Positions 15,128 to 24,919 of a DNA stretch of 38,453 nt are shown here, in pieces. Positions within the stretch are counted from its first letter, which is position 1. Each line of letters begins with the position of its first letter. Under the pieces are notes generated by a model. It saw only the letters and a list, made by a program, of their open reading frames with translations, was not told where the DNA came from and ran no database searches. The position numbers were made by a program, and so were the translations under genes. Source of the DNA: an uncultured Erysipelotrichaceae bacterium (GTDB lineage: Bacteria; Bacillota_I; Bacilli_A; Erysipelotrichales; Erysipelotrichaceae); assembly GCA_902766435.1 (NCBI GenBank), contig CACXDM010000016.1:1-38453 (forward strand), in the 5' to 3' direction.

Positions 15128-16111
15128 TTACTTCCCGCTGAGATAATTCAGAATTCCCTCAATGATCTCCGGATTCGGATAACCCTTTCCTTCCGGTCCT
15201 TCCATACCGTAATTCATTGTCAGAGCGAAGTGATCTGCCATGCATTCTTCCGGATCAATGACATAATCGGTATTCTTTCCGAAAATCTCATCAAAGTTCT
15301 CAGCCTGAGCGGGAGTGTAATACGTAACTGTTCCGTCCACCGGAATCAGCGCGGTGGTTCCCGTTTCGAAGAATGAATCACCTTCTTTTTCAAAGTGCCT
15401 TGCCGTGACAAAATCGGTAAAGCAGTCGATATCCTTTCCGTCAATCCGGAACGTGGCATACGCATTATGATGTTCCACATCCGGGTTGGAAATATGATAT
15501 TCAAAGACGCCGGGAGGTATCGGGAAATCCTCATCCTGTACCGTAAAATGAATCAGACTGTACATATCTCTGCGGAAATCGGGATTGGATCTTGTCAGAC
15601 AGTGAAAAAGTTCATGGAAAACAAGATGCTTCAGTTCCCCGTCAGCTTCTTCCGGTTCCATACTGAGGTATTTGAACATCCCGCTGCCGATTTAGATTTC
15701 CGTTCCGTGTGTATAGGCTGCCGCGCCGGGTTCTTCATCCATGGTCGTTTTGATCAGTACGATCTCATCCTGCGGCGGAAGTGTATATCCGTTATCCTTC
15801 AGTACCTTTTCCATATAGGAAAAGTATTCATCCATCACTTTTTTCTCTTCTTCCGAAAACTCCTGTACCTGTTCTGCCCCGAATGCCTTGTATTCATCCA
15901 GTACGGCATCTTTTTTCTGCATCTTGAAGTCAAGGTCATTCTGACTGCAGCCGTCAAAATATGCTGTATTCGCAAGAAAGATCTCTTCTCCTTCTTCCAT
16001 GGATGCATACCGGTAAGGTATCGTCTTTTCCGCGGCTGTACTGCCCGCGCAGCCTGCCGTCAAAACGGGAAGCGCAAAAGCCGTAATTCCTTTCAATACT
16101 CTTTTCGGCAT
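15128..16111 (-). pseudogene. Lipoprotein zinc metallopeptidase split by an in-frame TAA
   Basis: Two consecutive open frames in the same phase (16111-15692 and 15691-15128) read as one ~327-residue protein except for a single TAA at 15694-15692. The first part has a signal peptide with lipobox LTAGC and ends AAAYTHGTEI. After the stop the sequence continues IGSGMFKYLS and reaches the zinc motif HELFH, with a likely third ligand in DPEECMADHFA. No ribosome site precedes the ATG at 15679, so the catalytic half would not be made independently. The upstream start at 16111 has a good GGAG. The stop is TAA, so neither selenocysteine nor pyrrolysine decoding applies. I call it a recent nonsense mutation, or a sequencing error. 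An intact protein would be a secreted zinc protease. Confidence 0.8.
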
Positions 16112-16182
16112 GATTCATTCTCCAAATCTGTTACAGCACCATTATAATCCAGGAATTCATACAGGTCCCGTTTCTGAATAAC

Positions 16183-16209
16183 AAAAAGCAGAGACATTTC
16201 TGTCCCTGC
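16183..16209 (-). terminator. Intrinsic terminator
   Basis: The stem GCAGAGACA / TGTCCCTGC with loop TTTC (16188-16209) is followed on the minus strand by TTTTTGTTATT. It ends the three-gene ABC operon just after the lipoprotein stop codon. Confidence 0.85.
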
Positions 16210-16210
16210 C

Positions 16211-18235
16211 TCACTTAGCTTTGATCTCTTCCGTTTCAAACAGGAAGGAAACAGATCCCTCCGTCTCACTGAACAGACCGGTATAGGTATCATACGAATC
16301 ATTGCGGATCAGTGATCTGAGGTCTTTCAGAAGAGATCTGAGATCCTGATCGGCGAACTTTGTCAGTTCCTTAATACCCTTTTCATCAAACTCCCGGATT
16401 CCCACAGCCAGTGTACCGATTCCCTCCTCAAGCTGACTGTACCCGTCCTTCAGTGCTCTGCCGCCGTCCTTCAGATCACCGGTATGTTCTGCCGCCGAGG
16501 ATATATTCTGCGAAAGAGTATGCACTGCGCCGGTATACTGGCCGATTCCATCCGTCAAAGACTGACTGCCGGACGCAAGAGAATCCAGAGCGGATTTCAG
16601 CTGCTGGGCAGCTGAGACAAGATCTGAGAGATCTTCTGTGGTATAACCGAGCTTTTCCGCTGTCTTACTGAGATAGTCTGTCTGTGTAAGCAGATCCGAA
16701 ACAGCCGGTGTCAGAGCATCGATATCAATATCGATATCCGGCAGCTGCAGGGATGACAGTCCATTCAGCTGTTCCGATATGGTGGCGATTTCCGCCATTA
16801 CGGATCCGGTTCCGTTTTCCAGCTCCTCTGCCGCACTCATCAGTTCCGTCACTTTATTTCTGACGGTTTCATCCATCGCCGCAAGATCCTCTTCGCTGAT
16901 GGCACTTCTCGCAGAAGAACTTCTGACGACGGAGGACTGAATATCTGCTGAAGCGATATTCTGCAGTGACTGGGTGATCGAAGCAGCCGCATCCTTAACC
17001 ATTGTTTCATAGCTTTCCGCATTGGCGAGGAAGTCCTGAATCTCCTGCATGTCAGCCGAAGAGTCCTTAAGGATATCCGTAATGGTCTGCGCATCCTGCA
17101 GAGCAGTCTGCACTGCATCTTCCGTCTTCTGTTTCTCTTCCGGACTCAGGGCAGACAAGATCTGATCCTTGTTGAAGGAATCCGTCTTTTCCTTAATGCC
17201 GTTTAACGCATCGGAAATCTGTGAAGCGCCGTCCTTCAGTTTCGTACCGTTTTCATCGAGCTGTCCGAGCGCGCCGGAGAGTGTTCCGAAGCCGTCCGCG
17301 AGTGTATTTACCCCGTCGACATACTGTGAGAGTCCCTCAGAGAACTGAGAGGCACCATCACTCAGCTGTTCCGCCCCGTCGGCGATCTTTCCGGAGGCTT
17401 CACCAAGTTCGTTCATATCACTGATCAGATCATCGCCCTTCTTCAGATCTTCATCTTCGATTTCCGAAAACAATCCGGAAGTGACGGCAGTCGAAATAAA
17501 GGAAAGTTCAAACTCCTTCACATCCGCTTCGATTTCCATATAGTCCGCGATTTCGATTTCTTCCGTCATCTCATGAGAGGAGAAATGCATGAAATCCTTT
17601 ATGCCGGGAATACCGTAACCCGCCGCGGCAGTCATTCCGTCCATTTCAATCAATGTGCCGTTGGTGACTTTGGGATTACTGAAAATGTCCGGGTCAAGAA
17701 CGGCAGCGGAGACAAACAGGAACGGGATATAGTTTTCCCCGGTGTAATTCTGATAGTCGATCCTGATCTTCAGATGCCCGCTTCTGCCCGCAAGCTGAGA
17801 GGGATCGGTTTTCTTTTCATCCAGATAATAGGAAATACTTACCCCCACGGGAAGCTGACCTGATGCAGTTCCTTTATAGGTTATCTTATTCCCCTTGTTT
17901 TCAAAGACGATCAATCCGTCATCCGTCAGGACATACTCCTCGTCCCCGGAAGTATTCCGTATATCCGAAAGCGTCGTCTTATCTTTCACCGGAGAATCCG
18001 GGGATGCGGTCAGTTTTACCGTATCGGTGATCTTTTTGACAAGACCGGAGGCATCCGTTTCAACATATACGGATTCCTCTTTTTTCTCTGCCGGCACCGC
18101 GTTTGAAGTATCCGGTCCTTTCGCTTCCTCCGTCATCTCTTCCGTGTGTGAAACAGGAGCGGATGAAACCGCAGGCTGACAACCGCACAGTATTAACGCC
18201 AGAAACGCGCATATTACATTCTTTTTATTCTGCAT
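16211..18235 (-). CDS. Coiled-coil lipoprotein of an ABC export system (YhgE/Pip-like repeats)
   Basis: A 674-residue predicted lipoprotein with lipobox LILCGC (lipidated Cys19). Residues ~25-75 are a Ser/Glu-rich linker and ~75-270 a globular beta-rich region. Residues ~280-640 contain heptad-like repeats of the ADGAEQLSDGASQFSEG and LASGSQSLTDGIGQY kind, typical of YhgE/Pip and related extracellular coiled coils. There is no C-terminal membrane helix. Its start overlaps the end of the permease gene by 11 bases, so it is translationally coupled to it. I infer a surface subunit forming an extracellular stalk or duct for the transporter. The cargo is unknown. Confidence 0.8.
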   Translation of the reverse strand: MQNKKNVICAFLALILCGCQPAVSSAPVSHTEEMTEEAKGPDTSNAVPAEKKEESVYVETDASGLVKKITDTVKLTASPDSPVKDKTTLSDIRNTSGDEEYVLTDDGLIVFENKGNKITYKGTASGQLPVGVSISYYLDEKKTDPSQLAGRSGHLKIRIDYQNYTGENYIPFLFVSAAVLDPDIFSNPKVTNGTLIEMDGMTAAAGYGIPGIKDFMHFSSHEMTEEIEIADYMEIEADVKEFELSFISTAVTSGLFSEIEDEDLKKGDDLISDMNELGEASGKIADGAEQLSDGASQFSEGLSQYVDGVNTLADGFGTLSGALGQLDENGTKLKDGASQISDALNGIKEKTDSFNKDQILSALSPEEKQKTEDAVQTALQDAQTITDILKDSSADMQEIQDFLANAESYETMVKDAAASITQSLQNIASADIQSSVVRSSSARSAISEEDLAAMDETVRNKVTELMSAAEELENGTGSVMAEIATISEQLNGLSSLQLPDIDIDIDALTPAVSDLLTQTDYLSKTAEKLGYTTEDLSDLVSAAQQLKSALDSLASGSQSLTDGIGQYTGAVHTLSQNISSAAEHTGDLKDGGRALKDGYSQLEEGIGTLAVGIREFDEKGIKELTKFADQDLRSLLKDLRSLIRNDSYDTYTGLFSETEGSVSFLFETEEIKAK

Positions 18236-20555
18236 TCTTCAGTGCCTCCTCCATGGGAACTTTTACGATCTTCCGGTATTCCAGAACAGCGACCGCAAGA
18301 TAGGTACCCGCTCCCAGGGCATACATCTTCAGATAGAGTGATGAATCAAGCCAGAACGGCAGCCAGCCGGAAAGCATCTGCCGCATGACCGTCTGATAAA
18401 TGTTTTTCAGAACCGTTACGACAAGAGGAAGTGATACGCCAAGCAGCACAAGCACCACCAGTGTTGTCGCATGGATATACAGACCGCTGATCTCCCCGTT
18501 GGTATAACCGAGAATCTTTGCCATGGAAATGGACTGTGAGTTCTTCTCGATAATGATCTTTGAGAGCAGGTAGATCAGAATCATAAACATGATGACGGAA
18601 AAGAAATCCAGCAGATACATCATTTCACCGAATGAAACATCAAGCTGTCTGGAAACCTTTGTCAGCGAATCATAGTTGATCTCACTGTCGATATATTTCC
18701 GGTCGATATCGGTAATCTCGGAATTGCTGAAGTATCCGGCAAAGGTATCCGGATCAAGATCCAGCACCTCATTCAGATGCTTCTGTGTCATGAACATGCA
18801 GAGAGAACCTTCATAGTCACTGATTCCGGTAACGGTAAATGTATATTCGGTTCCTTCAAACCGCTCATGGAGGGTGATTTCATCCCCTTCCTTCAGCCGG
18901 TATTTATCCGCAAACAGAGCGGAGACAAAGACATCCTCATCCGTCATATTCAGATGGACATACCGTGAATCCGGTACGCAGCCGTAGATCATAATGCCTT
19001 CACTGACGGTTTCCTGCCCCTCCGGTGTATAGAGAGAGGAAGCCATGAATTTCTCGGCATCGGGATTGTCTGTCTGTGTTCCGTTCGCAAACATCACCAT
19101 TTCCGCCATCTGGTTCAGATGACTTCCGGAAGCGGAAGAAACCGGCAGAGCGAGAATATACTGATGTTCCGCCAGGATGTTTTCCTGAATTGTCTGCTGG
19201 AAATGATCCAGCACCATCGGCAGTCCCATACCGAACATCAGCAGTGTATTCGCAAAGAGAATACCAACGCCTAACAGCAGGTAATTGGCAGTATTCTGCA
19301 GAATGATTCTGAGCCGGAATCTCTGCATGAAGGGAATGGAATACGGCAGGAACGCCGCTCTTTTCTGTCTGTGTTCGGAAAGATCATTCCGCATGAAGCG
19401 GATCGGTGAAAGCCGCAGTTTGCGGGCAAGAATGATATAGGTCACAACGATCATGATTGCCATCGGAATCAGCGTTGTCTTCAGCAATGCTTCAAAACTC
19501 CAGATTGTATGGTATGTCGGCAGACTGTAGCTTCCGTAATACAGATCCGCGCAGAAATCCTTGAAATACGTATATCCGAGAATGTTTCCGACGACCGCGC
19601 CGGCTGTGGTAACCATCAGCGGAAGCATCATATAGTGACGGATCAGTTCATTCCGCGTATATCCCGAAGCGCGCAGCGTACCGATTACGGTTGCCTCACG
19701 GGCAATCGTATCACTGGCCGTCAGACCGAAGACAAAGGCAAGAATCGCGATAATGATATACAGGAAGATCTCCATCATTGCCTTGTCGCTGCCCATGTCA
19801 TCACCGGTGAAGATGATCGCCTGATTCAGATATCTCGGTACGAAATCCTTCAGGTCTGTTTCATCAGCCATGACTGCCATCAGATCCTCGGACAATTCTT
19901 TTTCCTGTTTTTCATCTGAAGGAGGACTGACATATTTCCACGCGTAGTGATATACAAGGCTGTCTTTCGGAAGTGAATCGAACTCTTCCTTTGTGACAAC
20001 ACTGACTCCGAATTTGACCGAGTCAAACATCGTATCATTGTTGTTTTCAAACAGACAGCTGTAATCAGAAAGTGCCACAAGTCCGGTAATCTTCCATGAT
20101 CTGTCTCCGGCAGTGATCACATCTCCTTCGGAAAGACTGTTGTTGTCGGCATACATCCGGTCGACAGCGATCTCTCCCGTTCCTTCCGGCATCCTGCCGC
20201 TCATCAGACAGACCAGATCCACTTCCGTACGGTCGGCGAAGATACGCATCTTACTGCCGCCATCGAGCATCACTTCCGTATAGAAGTTCTCATACACTTT
20301 CACGGGAACCTCCCCGTTTTCGATATATTTGATCTGCGATCTGTTCAGCTTATGGCCGGAAGTGAATTTCCCGTCTTCGATATTGTATTTTTCAAAGGAT
20401 TCATCGTACGCCAGAATCATCGAACCGTCAGCCACCAGAAATCCGGATACCACTCCCACCGAAATCACAAGCAGAAGAAAGATCATCAGATATCTGCCGA
20501 TATCCGACTTCAGTTCTGCTTTCCACCGTCTGTTCAGAGGATTCCTTCTTACCAT
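18225..20555 (-). CDS. FtsX/MacB-type ABC transporter permease
   Basis: A 776-residue permease. It has an N-terminal helix (~19-41), a large extracellular domain (~45-260), then three core helices with the FtsX-like segment (~262-390). A connector with a second extracellular domain (~440-640) precedes the last three helices (~645-770). This duplicated FtsX arrangement is usual for Bacillota peptide/lipid exporters and lipoprotein-translocating systems. The gene overlaps its ATPase by seven bases and the lipoprotein gene by 11 bases, so the three proteins very probably form one complex. Substrate is unknown. Confidence 0.9.
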   Translation of the reverse strand: MVRRNPLNRRWKAELKSDIGRYLMIFLLLVISVGVVSGFLVADGSMILAYDESFEKYNIEDGKFTSGHKLNRSQIKYIENGEVPVKVYENFYTEVMLDGGSKMRIFADRTEVDLVCLMSGRMPEGTGEIAVDRMYADNNSLSEGDVITAGDRSWKITGLVALSDYSCLFENNNDTMFDSVKFGVSVVTKEEFDSLPKDSLVYHYAWKYVSPPSDEKQEKELSEDLMAVMADETDLKDFVPRYLNQAIIFTGDDMGSDKAMMEIFLYIIIAILAFVFGLTASDTIAREATVIGTLRASGYTRNELIRHYMMLPLMVTTAGAVVGNILGYTYFKDFCADLYYGSYSLPTYHTIWSFEALLKTTLIPMAIMIVVTYIILARKLRLSPIRFMRNDLSEHRQKRAAFLPYSIPFMQRFRLRIILQNTANYLLLGVGILFANTLLMFGMGLPMVLDHFQQTIQENILAEHQYILALPVSSASGSHLNQMAEMVMFANGTQTDNPDAEKFMASSLYTPEGQETVSEGIMIYGCVPDSRYVHLNMTDEDVFVSALFADKYRLKEGDEITLHERFEGTEYTFTVTGISDYEGSLCMFMTQKHLNEVLDLDPDTFAGYFSNSEITDIDRKYIDSEINYDSLTKVSRQLDVSFGEMMYLLDFFSVIMFMILIYLLSKIIIEKNSQSISMAKILGYTNGEISGLYIHATTLVVLVLLGVSLPLVVTVLKNIYQTVMRQMLSGWLPFWLDSSLYLKMYALGAGTYLAVAVLEYRKIVKVPMEEALKNAE

Positions 20556-21247
20556 TCCAGCTCCTCTGCCTTCAGCTTATGCTCGTTGAAATACTGCCGG
20601 CGGATTCTGCCGTCACGCAGCTGCACAACCTGATCAGCCATGCCTTTGATTTCGTTATTATGTGTAACCATGATTACGGTATTGCCGTATTTTCCGGAGA
20701 CCGTTTCAATCAGTTTCAGTATCTCTTTGGACGTCTGATAGTCCAGCGCACCCGTAGGTTCATCACAAAGCAGAATATCCGGGTTCTTGACAACCGCCCT
20801 GCCGATGGAGGTACGCTGCTGCTGACCGCCGGAGAGCTGTGAAGGAAGCTTGTCTCTGTGGTCATACAGCCCCAATACATTAAGCAGTTCATCCGTATCC
20901 AGAGGATGATGACTCAGATATGCACCGACTTCTATATTCTCCCGTACCGTCAGATTCGGAATCAGGTTGTACATCTGAAATATATATCCGAGATGTCTCC
21001 GTCTGAAAGCAGTCAGTTCCTTATCCTTCATCTGTGACATTCTGTCACCGTTGATCAGCACTTCTCCTTCATCCGCCTGATCAATTCCGCCGATAATATT
21101 CAGCAGTGTGGATTTGCCTGAACCCGATGCCCCAAGCAGGACACAGAGCTTTCCCTTTTCCACACTGAGATCTATACCCTTCAATACTTCCGTACGGCTG
21201 TCTGCCTCACCATACGATTTTCTGATGTTTTTGAGTTCAAGAAACAT
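20549..21247 (-). CDS. ABC transporter ATP-binding protein (MacB/LolD-type)
   Basis: A 232-residue nucleotide-binding subunit. Walker A is GASGSGKST (about residues 38-46), the signature is LSGGQQQRTSIGRA, Walker B is ILLCDEPTGALD and the H-loop is MVTHN. Sequence and length match the MacB/LolD/YknY group that pairs with FtsX-type permeases. The start follows AGAGAGG. It is the first gene of the operon, behind a promoter overlapped by a 22-base palindrome. Confidence 0.95.
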   Translation of the reverse strand: MFLELKNIRKSYGEADSRTEVLKGIDLSVEKGKLCVLLGASGSGKSTLLNIIGGIDQADEGEVLINGDRMSQMKDKELTAFRRRHLGYIFQMYNLIPNLTVRENIEVGAYLSHHPLDTDELLNVLGLYDHRDKLPSQLSGGQQQRTSIGRAVVKNPDILLCDEPTGALDYQTSKEILKLIETVSGKYGNTVIMVTHNNEIKGMADQVVQLRDGRIRRQYFNEHKLKAEELEW

Positions 21248-21262
21248 AGTATTCCTCTCTGC

Positions 21263-21292
21263 AGTTAGTTAGTACTATCTAACTATATTATA
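21263..21292 (-). promoter_or_regulatory. ABC operon promoter with 22-base palindromic operator
   Basis: A minus-strand TATAAT (complement of 21287-21292) is immediately followed by the near-perfect palindrome AGTTAGATAGTACTAACTAACT (positions 21263-21284; one mismatched pair). It would cover the transcription start, a position that allows tight repression. TetR-type efflux repressors typically use such sites. No intact TetR gene is adjacent. Confidence 0.6.
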
Positions 21293-21315
21293 CCCGTTCT
21301 TTGATTCTGACAATC

Positions 21316-21338
21316 AAAAAAGGAACCCTTCGGTTCCC
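21316..21338 (-). terminator. Intrinsic terminator
   Basis: The stem GGAACC / GGTTCC with loop CTTC (21322-21337) is followed on the minus strand by six T residues. It ends the E2/CAT-fold gene and insulates the ABC operon. Confidence 0.85.
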
Positions 21339-21339
21339 G

Positions 21340-22224
21340 TTACTGATAATCGTAGCCGCTCGGTTCATTCAGCGGTTTTTCAAGAATTTCCGGATGTTCG
21401 AAAATGTAGGTAATCAGCTTCAGACTGCGGGCAAAATAGAAGCCATCGGCGATTCTTTCATCCAGTGTCGCGCCAAGATCAATGACTTCGCGGATTTCCC
21501 TGTGTCCGTCTTCCATCAGAACTTCATCCTTATGCAGTGTGCCGATCGTTACCATGATCGAATTCGTTCCATAGTTGTTCAGATGATGATATACGGAAGG
21601 ACATTTGATACTGCCGAGATTGGATACGAGAATTGTCGAATAGTTCGGATCTCCTGCCGTGATGAATTCCGGATTCAGTCCCCAGAAGTCAAGCCAGCGG
21701 ATTACCTTTACCGATCCGGCAAGAACGAGTCTCGGCAAAGCCGCAAACTTGTCCAGCAGTTCATCCACACCGCCGGTAGCGTGTTCGCTCTTTCTCGCTT
21801 CCTTTACATCTCCGATGATCTTACGTGAAATCTCATTGACTGTATCGGTGTCTTCCGGAACCAGATATATCAGCGCCTCTTCCGCTTCATCACCGAATCT
21901 TCTCTTGGCCACAAAGGAAAGACTGATCTCATTCCGTTCATAGATTCTGTATCCCTGGATAAACCTGTTCATCAGCGGTCTTTCCCGCACCATTCTGGCA
22001 AGGGCCGTAATCACACAGTGGAAGATTGTCATCTTCCCTTCTGTTTTTCCGGCATTCTTCTCTTCCAGATATTTCATCAGATTTGTCGCGTCTATTGTTG
22101 TATTCAGATATACTTCCGCTTCCGTACGCTTTGGCATCAAAGCGGTCATTACCGTCTGCAGACCGGGCGCAGACACTTTCTTTCCGTCGCGTCTGTCTCC
22201 CCATTTCACTTTTCTGGCTGTCAT
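21340..22224 (-). CDS. E2/chloramphenicol-acetyltransferase-fold protein, catalytic His replaced
   Basis: A 294-residue protein resembling the catalytic domain of 2-oxoacid dehydrogenase E2 acyltransferases. Support is VYLNTTIDATNLMKYL near the N-terminus, FHCVITALARMV, SILVSNLGS-like ILVSNLGSIK, NNYGTNSIMVTIG and the closing DERIADGFYFARSLK. There is no lipoyl or peripheral-subunit-binding domain. The canonical DHRxxDG active-site motif reads DERIADG, so the catalytic His is Glu. I chose ATG 22224, which is preceded by GGGAGG; an upstream in-frame start would add 25 unlikely residues. It may be a non-catalytic or re-purposed acyltransferase. Confidence 0.8.
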   Translation of the reverse strand: MTARKVKWGDRRDGKKVSAPGLQTVMTALMPKRTEAEVYLNTTIDATNLMKYLEEKNAGKTEGKMTIFHCVITALARMVRERPLMNRFIQGYRIYERNEISLSFVAKRRFGDEAEEALIYLVPEDTDTVNEISRKIIGDVKEARKSEHATGGVDELLDKFAALPRLVLAGSVKVIRWLDFWGLNPEFITAGDPNYSTILVSNLGSIKCPSVYHHLNNYGTNSIMVTIGTLHKDEVLMEDGHREIREVIDLGATLDERIADGFYFARSLKLITYIFEHPEILEKPLNEPSGYDYQ

Positions 22225-22353
22225 ATTCCGCCTCCCTGTATTTTTGTGTTTCAACAACGAATTGAGTATATCACAAACTTTCTGTTTCACCATTAACAAT
22301 CCATCATGTACGATGACGGTGTTTCGGTTATAATGAAAAAAACGGAGGGCATT

Positions 22354-22611
22354 ATGGAATATACGGTTACGGTCAATTCATTGGAACAGACAGAGAAACT
22401 GCTCGATGAAGCATGGGAGCTTGCCAAAAAGCTTCCCGAAAATCAGGAGTATCTGAATATGCCCTGGTTTACCAGAGAGTACCAGCTGACCCTTGCCTTT
22501 GCGGGATCTGCCGCAAGCGCCAACGGAAAAGAGCTGACGGACTCCTGGGTGGATGAATGCCTCAAGGACCATATTGAGGACATGAAGAAAATTCTCAGAA
22601 CAATGAAGTGA
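22354..22611 (+). CDS. Small conserved-looking protein, function unknown
   Basis: An 85-residue soluble protein that I do not recognise. It starts MEYTVTVNSLEQTEKLLDEA after GGAGG, and a TATAAT box lies at 22329-22334, 20 bases before the start. The sequence is mostly helical and amphipathic, with conserved-looking PWFTREY in the middle and an acidic C-terminal helix. There is no Cys-metal motif and no membrane segment. Its stop codon lies inside its own terminator stem. The in-frame ATG at 22306 lies upstream of the -10 box and is rejected. Confidence 0.7.
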   Translation: MEYTVTVNSLEQTEKLLDEAWELAKKLPENQEYLNMPWFTREYQLTLAFAGSAASANGKELTDSWVDECLKDHIEDMKKILRTMK

Positions 22612-22640
22612 GATGATCCCTGTCTCACTTTTTCTTTTTT
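22606..22640 (+). terminator. Intrinsic terminator containing the stop codon
   Basis: The stem AAGTGAGA / TCTCACTT (22606-22613 and 22623-22630) is followed by TTTCTTTTTT. The TGA stop of the small gene is part of the left arm. Confidence 0.85.
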
Positions 22641-22662
22641 GTCAAACACTTTCCCTGTATAA

Positions 22663-24201
<1,539 letters not shown>

Positions 24202-24212
24202 ATAACTGCATG

Positions 24213-24240
24213 AAAGCCGGGTTATCCCGGCTTTTCCTTT
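24213..24240 (+). terminator. Intrinsic terminator
   Basis: The nine-pair stem AAAGCCGGG / CCCGGCTTT with loop TTAT is followed by a T-rich run. It is 12 bases after the GH1 stop codon. Confidence 0.9.
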
Positions 24241-24267
24241 GCTTAATGATTCAGTATCTGATTTCTG

Positions 24268-24276
24268 TGCTACAAT
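24268..24276 (+). promoter_or_regulatory. Extended -10 promoter of the YcxB-like gene
   Basis: TGC-TACAAT at 24268-24276 is an extended -10 element about 46 bases before the start codon. No clear -35 is present. Confidence 0.45.
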
Positions 24277-24322
24277 GAGTTGCTGCATAAAGTAACACAG
24301 ACATGCGGAAAGTGAGGTTCAT

Positions 24323-24850
24323 ATGAAACTTGAAGTAAAAGAAAGATATCCCCGTGAATGTTATGACGAGCTGCTCTATGTCGTCTCTTTCCTGAAGTAT
24401 TTCCGGAAAAAACCCGAAACAAAAGTTGAAAGGGTTACCGAGCATCTGCAGAAATACTCATTGTATTCTGCTTTGGCATTCTCACTGTTTCTCGTATTCA
24501 ATATGATTTTCAAAAATATAATCTTCCTGATCATGGCAGTTCTCGCCGTTTTGATCGGAATATACGCGTATATGACAAAGAAGGATTCCGAAAAACAGAT
24601 CGACGCATTCCTGAATGAGGCAGGAAACAGAACATATGAGATCAATGATGAAGGCATCACCTACAGCAGTGATACGAAAATGGTAAAGCTTCCCTGGGAG
24701 AATATTGAAATGATCCTGAAGGGAAAATATGCATTCTGCTTTGTGCCTTCTTCAAACACGGATTTCATCATCTGCATCAGCCGTCAGTACGAAGATGAAG
24801 TTATGCAGGGAATCAAAGAAGCGGGAAAAGAGAAGCTGATCCGCGGCTGA
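24323..24850 (+). CDS. YcxB-like membrane protein
   Basis: A 175-residue membrane protein. Two hydrophobic segments (~47-63 and ~66-85) are followed by a soluble C-terminal domain beginning YEINDEGITYSSDT, with KLPWENIEMILKGKYAF, which matches the YcxB-like C-terminal domain (PH-like fold). The start has GAGG five bases upstream. YcxB proteins have no assigned function. The stop codon lies within the following terminator. Confidence 0.75.
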   Translation: MKLEVKERYPRECYDELLYVVSFLKYFRKKPETKVERVTEHLQKYSLYSALAFSLFLVFNMIFKNIIFLIMAVLAVLIGIYAYMTKKDSEKQIDAFLNEAGNRTYEINDEGITYSSDTKMVKLPWENIEMILKGKYAFCFVPSSNTDFIICISRQYEDEVMQGIKEAGKEKLIRG

Positions 24851-24875
24851 AGGAAAATCTCCTTCAACTTTTTTA
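24848..24875 (+). terminator. Intrinsic terminator containing the stop codon
   Basis: The stem TGAAGGA / TCCTTCA (24848-24854 and 24860-24866) has a five-base loop and is followed by a run of six T. The TGA stop is the first three bases of the stem. Confidence 0.8.
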
Positions 24876-24882
24876 TTCCATC

Positions 24883-24910
24883 AAAAAAAGTGCAGAAGTT
24901 CTGCACTTTT
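24883..24910. terminator. Bidirectional terminator
   Basis: The stem AAAAGTGCAGA / TCTGCACTTTT has a three-base loop, seven T on the minus-strand side and four T on the plus side. It mainly terminates gpmI, which ends just downstream on the minus strand. Confidence 0.85.
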
Positions 24911-24919
24911 CTGTTTCCA

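Noticed and set aside
14240-15376. A 378-codon open frame on the plus strand
   Set aside because: It is antisense to the metallophosphoesterase gene, which has all metal-binding motifs. The antisense product has no recognisable domain.
15692-15694. Programmed recoding (selenocysteine or pyrrolysine) at the stop in the zinc peptidase gene
   Set aside because: The codon is TAA, whereas recoding of these amino acids uses TGA or TAG. No SECIS-like hairpin is obvious.
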